A DNA stretch of 64,000 nucleotides from Alphaproteobacteria bacterium (GTDB lineage: Bacteria > Pseudomonadota > Alphaproteobacteria > Rhizobiales > Rhizobiaceae), in assembly GCA_016861165.1 (NCBI GenBank), contig BOKV01000007.1:62001-126000 (forward strand), read 5' to 3'. Below, piece after piece: positions 60,363-64,000 of the stretch (positions are counted from its first letter, which is position 1; the number at the start of each line of letters is the position of its first letter). A program made the translations under genes and the position numbers. The notes under the pieces are model-generated. The model was not told the DNA's origin. It saw only the letters and a program-made list of their open reading frames with translations, and searched no databases.

Positions 60363-61157
60363 ATGAATCGCAGCCGCAGGACGGTGGCCGATCTGCTGGC
60401 CATGAAGGGCAGGCGCCAGCTCAAGATGCTGTATGTCGACACGCTCGAAGAGGCGGCGGCCGCCGCCGAGGCAGGCATCGACATCCTCTCCATCATCGAT
60501 CCGGTGTGGACGCCGCAGATGCGCGAGGCCGCCGGCGACTGCTTCGTGCAGGTCGGCCTGCTCTATGGAGAGCTATGCACTTACGAGGACTATCTGCGCG
60601 CCGCACACCGGGCGCGGCGTGCAGGCGGTGACTGCGTCTACTGCGCCGCCTCGCTCGATACCATCGCCAAGCTGGCTGCTGAGGGCATTCCCGTCGTCGG
60701 CCATGTCGGCCTGATCCCGTCGAAACGCACTTGGACTGGCGGCTTCAAAGCGGTCGGACGGACCGCCGACAGCGCCATGGCCGTGTTCGAGCACGTCAAG
60801 GCGCTGGAGGCTGCCGGCGCCTTCGCCGCAGAGCTCGAAGTCGTCCCCGCCCGTGTCGCGGCCGAAATCTCGAAACGCACGAAGATGCTGATGCTCTCGA
60901 TGGGTGCCGGCTCCGGCGGCGACGGCCAGTATCTCTTCGCCGAGGACGTGCTCGGCTACACTCGCGGCCACCGTCCGCGCCACGCCAAGAGCTACCGCAA
61001 CTTCCGCGTTGAATATGAACGGCTCCAGCGCGAGCGCGTCGCCGCCTTCCGCGAGTTCATCCGCGAGGTCGAGGACGGCATCTATCCGGGCGAGGAGCAC
61101 ATGGTGCCGGTCGCCGACGACGAGTTTGCGCAGTTCATGACGCGCATCGGCGCGTAA
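60363..61157 (+). CDS. PanB-like protein with altered metal site
   Basis: This is a 264-residue TIM-barrel of the ketopantoate hydroxymethyltransferase family: GIPVVGHVGLIPS, GGFKAVGR, LEVVPARVA, GAGSGGDGQ and EDGIYPGEEH align with PanB. Of the active-site residues the first Asp (IIDP) and the Glu in LEVVP remain. The second Asp, the Lys-Glu pair of KIEGG (here YCAAS) and the DSLG context are changed. It therefore is probably not a normal PanB. A GGGAGGGGAAC site precedes the ATG; it follows mocF by 40 bases. A role in C1 release from demethylation is conceivable. Confidence 0.82.
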   Translation: MNRSRRTVADLLAMKGRRQLKMLYVDTLEEAAAAAEAGIDILSIIDPVWTPQMREAAGDCFVQVGLLYGELCTYEDYLRAAHRARRAGGDCVYCAASLDTIAKLAAEGIPVVGHVGLIPSKRTWTGGFKAVGRTADSAMAVFEHVKALEAAGAFAAELEVVPARVAAEISKRTKMLMLSMGAGSGGDGQYLFAEDVLGYTRGHRPRHAKSYRNFRVEYERLQRERVAAFREFIREVEDGIYPGEEHMVPVADDEFAQFMTRIGA

Positions 61158-61171
61158 GCGGCGTCTGCCCA

Positions 61172-61861
61172 TCACCGGAAGCGGGCCGCCAAGCGTTCGA
61201 GCAGCGCCTGGTCGGCCGGTTCGCGCTCGCCGATGGCGGCGACAAGGCAGGCCTGCGATCTCAAGATAACGCCGTCGGCGAGCACGCGCAGATGGTTGGC
61301 GCGCAGGGTCGAGCCGGTGGTGGTGATGTCGACGATGACATCGGCCTGGCCGGAGGCGGGCGCCCCTTCCGTGGCGCCGAGGCTCTCGACGATGCGGTAG
61401 ACCTGGATGCCGTGCTGGCGCGAGAAGAATTCCTGGGTGAGGCGCCAGTATTTGGTGGCGATCCTGAGACGCCGGCCGTGGCGGGCGCGGAAATCGGCGG
61501 CGACATCCTCCAGATCGGCCATGGTGCGCACGTCGTACCAGACCGCCGGCACCGCGACGACGACGTCGGCATGGCCGAAGCCGAGGCGGGCGGCGACGGC
61601 GACACGCCGCTCCCAGTCGGCGATATTCTCGCGGATCAGGTCCTCGCCGGTGACGCCGAGGTCGATGGCGCCCGAGGCCAGTTCGCGGGCGATCTCGCCG
61701 GCCGACAGGAAGCGCACCTCGACGTCGGGTTCGCCCTTGACGGCGGCGCGGTAGGCGCGCGCGTCGGCCGCCTCGGCCACCACGAGGCCGGCCTGCGTGA
61801 AACGCGCCAGTGCCGCCTCGCGCAGGCGGCCCTTGGAGGGCAGGCCGATCGTCAGGCTCAT
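61172..61861 (-). CDS. hisG: ATP phosphoribosyltransferase, short form
   Basis: This is a 229-residue HisG of the short (HisZ-dependent) class. [17 protein letters not shown], the TKYWR strand and the phosphate-binding [14 protein letters not shown] are present. It catalyses the first step of histidine synthesis. Its start overlaps the hisZ stop (ATGA), as in many alphaproteobacteria. It is convergent with the PanB-like gene. Confidence 0.95.
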   Translation of the reverse strand: MSLTIGLPSKGRLREAALARFTQAGLVVAEAADARAYRAAVKGEPDVEVRFLSAGEIARELASGAIDLGVTGEDLIRENIADWERRVAVAARLGFGHADVVVAVPAVWYDVRTMADLEDVAADFRARHGRRLRIATKYWRLTQEFFSRQHGIQVYRIVESLGATEGAPASGQADVIVDITTTGSTLRANHLRVLADGVILRSQACLVAAIGEREPADQALLERLAARFR

Positions 61862-62970
61862 CGGGCGCGCTCCAGCCGGTCGAGCCAGACCGAGAAGCCG
61901 ACGCCCGGCACCGGCGCCGGAGCGCCGAGCAGGGTGAGCAGCCGGTCGTAGCGGCCGCCGCCCACGACCGGCCCCGGCAGGCCCTGCGCCGCGATCTCGA
62001 AGACGAGCCCGGTATAATAGTCGAGCGGCCGGCCGAAGGCGGCGTCATAGGTGATGGCACCTAAGTCGACGCCGAGGTCGGCGAGCCTTTCGGCGCGCGC
62101 GGCGAAGGCGGCGATCACCGGCGCCATGCCGCTGTTCAGGCTGGCGGCGAAGTCGCCGAGCGCGGCGACGGCGTCGCGTAGCGGCGCGCGGATGGCGAGG
62201 AAGCGACGCAGAAGCGCGATCTCGCCCGGCGAAAGCCGTGCCCGGTCGAGGGTAGCCTGTTCAATCAGCCGGGCGGCGATCTCGGCCGCCGAGCGGCCGG
62301 AGGCGGCGGTGAAGCCGAGCGCCTCCATTCTGGCGGCGACGGCGGCGGCAAGCGCGGCCTCGTCGCCGGCGGCAAGGGCGGCAGCGGCCGGGCCCGGCAG
62401 GTCGAAGCCCGAGCGGCGTTCGCGCCCCAGTTCGACCAGCAGCGCCTCGATCTGGCCCGGCACGCCGAAGGCGCGCGCCAGCCGGCGGCGCCAGCCGGCC
62501 GGCAGGCCGAGCGCGCGCACCACCGCCTCGAACACCGCCTGGTCGCCGAGCGTCACGGTCCAGCGCGCCGCCGGGGCGATCGTGCGGACCAGGGCAAGCG
62601 CGTCGGCGAGCGAGCGGGCGTCGGCGCCGGCGAGGTCGCCGTCGCCGAGGTCCTCGATCCCCGCCTGGAAGAACTCGCTGCCGCCCTCGCGGCGCTGGCG
62701 GAACACCTCGCCCAGATAGGCGTAGCGCGCCGGCGCCGCCACCCCGGCGGCGACGTGGTCGCGGCAGACCGGAATGGTGAATTCCGGGCGCAGGCACAGC
62801 GTCTGGCCGCTCTCATTCTCGGTCAGGAAGATGCGCCCGCGCAGGCTTTCGCCGGCCATGTCGAGGAACGGGTCGGCCGGCTGGATGACGGCGATCTCGG
62901 CCACCACCGTGTCGCGGGCCGCGAGAAAGGCGCGCAGTTCGGCGGCCAGTTCAGGCGCGAGCGAGGCCAT
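61858..62970 (-). CDS. hisZ: ATP phosphoribosyltransferase regulatory subunit
   Basis: This is a 370-residue paralogue of the HisRS catalytic core that lacks an anticodon-binding domain. It pairs with short HisG as its allosteric subunit. Class II tRNA-synthetase-like motifs remain ([22 protein letters not shown]), without tRNA charging. The ATG at 62970 starts [15 protein letters not shown]. It lies between hisG and hisS. Confidence 0.93.
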   Translation of the reverse strand: MASLAPELAAELRAFLAARDTVVAEIAVIQPADPFLDMAGESLRGRIFLTENESGQTLCLRPEFTIPVCRDHVAAGVAAPARYAYLGEVFRQRREGGSEFFQAGIEDLGDGDLAGADARSLADALALVRTIAPAARWTVTLGDQAVFEAVVRALGLPAGWRRRLARAFGVPGQIEALLVELGRERRSGFDLPGPAAAALAAGDEAALAAAVAARMEALGFTAASGRSAAEIAARLIEQATLDRARLSPGEIALLRRFLAIRAPLRDAVAALGDFAASLNSGMAPVIAAFAARAERLADLGVDLGAITYDAAFGRPLDYYTGLVFEIAAQGLPGPVVGGGRYDRLLTLLGAPAPVPGVGFSVWLDRLERAR

Positions 62971-63017
62971 GGCCTATGCCGCCCGCCGCCGGCGTTCGGC
63001 GCCGACCGCGCCTGCCC

Positions 63018-63062
63018 GCCCCTCCCCAACCGCTCCCCACAAGGGGGAGGCAGTCGGCGCCG
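63018..63062. repeat. Palindromic intergenic element between hisZ and hisS
   Basis: CTCCCC-ACAAG-GGGGAG (63033-63049) forms a six-base hairpin stem within a GC-rich block. Similar CTCCCC/GGGGAG palindromes are common dispersed repeats in rhizobial genomes, from memory. It lies in the 117-base gap between the two genes. It has no T-run. Confidence 0.45.
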
Positions 63063-63087
63063 TCTGATCCGCGCAGCCCGGCATGGC

Positions 63088-64000
63088 TCAGGCGCCCCGG
63101 TCGGTCTTCTGCGCGGCAAGGAGTTTCTGCACCTCGGCCACGAGATCGGCTTCGTCGATCTCGAACTGGCCGGGGCGCTTCTCGCGCCATTCCTGGTTGG
63201 AGGCGATCGCCTCGGCCTGGCGCTTGCCCTCGATCAGGTCCTTGAGCTGCACCCTGCCCCGCGCGCGCTCGTCGGAACCCTGGATGACCGCAATGGGCGA
63301 GCCGCGCCGGTCGGCATATTTGAGCTGGTTGCCGAAATTCTTCGGATTGCCCTGATACATCTCGGCGCGGATGCCGGCCTCGCGCAGTCGCTGCGTGAAC
63401 TTCTGGTAGCGGCCGAGTGCCTCCGTATCACGGTCCATGACGGTGACCAGCACCGGCGCCACGACGCCGGCGGTGTCGAGCTTGCCGAGGTTCTTCAAGG
63501 CCGTCATCAGCCGCGAGACGCCGATCGAAAAGCCGGTCGCCGGCACGTCCTGGCCGGTGAAGCGCTTGACGAGGCCGTCATAGCGGCCGCCGCCAGCGAC
63601 CGAGCCGAACACCACGGTCTCGCCCTTCTCATTGACCACGGGGAAGGTCAGTTCGCACTCGAAGACAGGGCCGGTGTAATACTCGAGCCCGCGGACGACG
63701 GAAACGTCCAGCCCGATCTGCCGCTCAGAATAGCCGGCTGAGCGAACCAGTGAGGCGACGCTTCCAAGTTCCTCGAATGCTTCGCGGAATTTGGCTGATT
63801 CGGGAAAAATCTTGTCGAACATATGAAGCGTCGCGACAGCGCCCATTTTGGCCATTTCCAGCAATTGCAGGATCGGCTTGATCTGTCCCTCACTCAGCCC
63901 CGCCCCCTTCGTGAAATCGCCGCTCTCGTCCTTGCGGCCCTCGCCCAGCAATTGCCGCACGCCGTCGATGCCGAACTTGTCGAGCTTGTCGATGGCGCGC
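63088..64000 (-). CDS. hisS: Histidyl-tRNA synthetase, 5' end cut by window edge
   Basis: This is the C-terminal 304 codons of class II HisRS. The motif-3 region is [16 protein letters not shown], preceded by the histidine-specific RGLEYYTGP, with the anticodon-binding domain from about 63480 to the stop. The N-terminal part with motifs 1 and 2 lies beyond 64000. It leads the hisS-hisZ-hisG run on the minus strand. Confidence 0.95.
   Translation of the reverse strand, partial: RAIDKLDKFGIDGVRQLLGEGRKDESGDFTKGAGLSEGQIKPILQLLEMAKMGAVATLHMFDKIFPESAKFREAFEELGSVASLVRSAGYSERQIGLDVSVVRGLEYYTGPVFECELTFPVVNEKGETVVFGSVAGGGRYDGLVKRFTGQDVPATGFSIGVSRLMTALKNLGKLDTAGVVAPVLVTVMDRDTEALGRYQKFTQRLREAGIRAEMYQGNPKNFGNQLKYADRRGSPIAVIQGSDERARGRVQLKDLIEGKRQAEAIASNQEWREKRPGQFEIDEADLVAEVQKLLAAQKTDRGA

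Overview
This is a very GC-rich, gene-dense alphaproteobacterial chromosome segment. It looks like a member of the Hyphomicrobiales (rhizobial lineage). The reasons are an iol operon controlled by an RpiR-type IolR with GGAA-N6-TTCC boxes, a mocDEF-type rhizopine oxygenase system, and a hisS-hisZ-hisG block with a short-form HisG. I recognise about 62 protein-coding genes. I see no RNA genes, insertion sequences, phage genes or CRISPR arrays.

Layout. (1) 1-13.7 kb holds cyclitol genes: iolE (cut by the left edge), iolD, an iolC-DUF2090 fusion, iolR, two Gfo/Idh/MocA dehydrogenases, an SDR, an inositol/rhizopine-type sugar ABC transporter (ATPase, permease, binding protein) and two divergent TIM-barrel isomerase-like genes. 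(2) 13.7-56.5 kb is a catabolic island whose core matches the actinobacterial KstR2-type pathway for steroid rings C and D (HIP-CoA degradation). It carries homologues of FadD3, FadE30 with a partner subunit, a second acyl-CoA dehydrogenase pair, FadA6, IpdC, EchA20 and IpdA-IpdB. Around these are a second thiolase, a fused hydratase/dehydrogenase, MaoC and crotonase proteins, many SDRs, two NTF2-like proteins, a second CoA ligase, two branched-chain-type ABC transporters with fused permeases, and LuxR and TetR regulators. (3) 56.5-61.2 kb has a LacI regulator divergent from mocD-mocE-mocF and a degenerate PanB-like gene, suggesting rhizopine demethylation. (4) 61.2-64 kb has hisG, hisZ and hisS (cut by the right edge).

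How it fits together. MocDEF would oxidatively demethylate a methylated cyclitol amine, and the inositol genes at the other end would consume the product. The steroid-type island sits between these two related loci. In the island the inferred order is CoA ligation (FadD3), dehydrogenation (FadE30 pair), hydration and oxidation (SDR and crotonase proteins), reduction (IpdC), ring D hydrolysis (EchA20), ring C hydrolysis (IpdAB), thiolysis (FadA6) and beta-oxidation of the remainder.

Most notable observation. A 20-bp element, GCATCGTCYGAAGGGACTAA, recurs in at least nine promoter regions between 13.7 and 51.8 kb, with two further weaker candidates. In the clear cases it points at the gene with its inner edge about 45-100 bp from the start codon. 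It precedes nearly every catabolic transcription unit of the island. I see no copy in front of the LuxR and TetR genes or in the iol, moc and his flanks. It looks like the operator of one island-wide regulon, with the LuxR-type protein (27506-28549) or the TetR-type protein (36785-37552) as candidate regulators.
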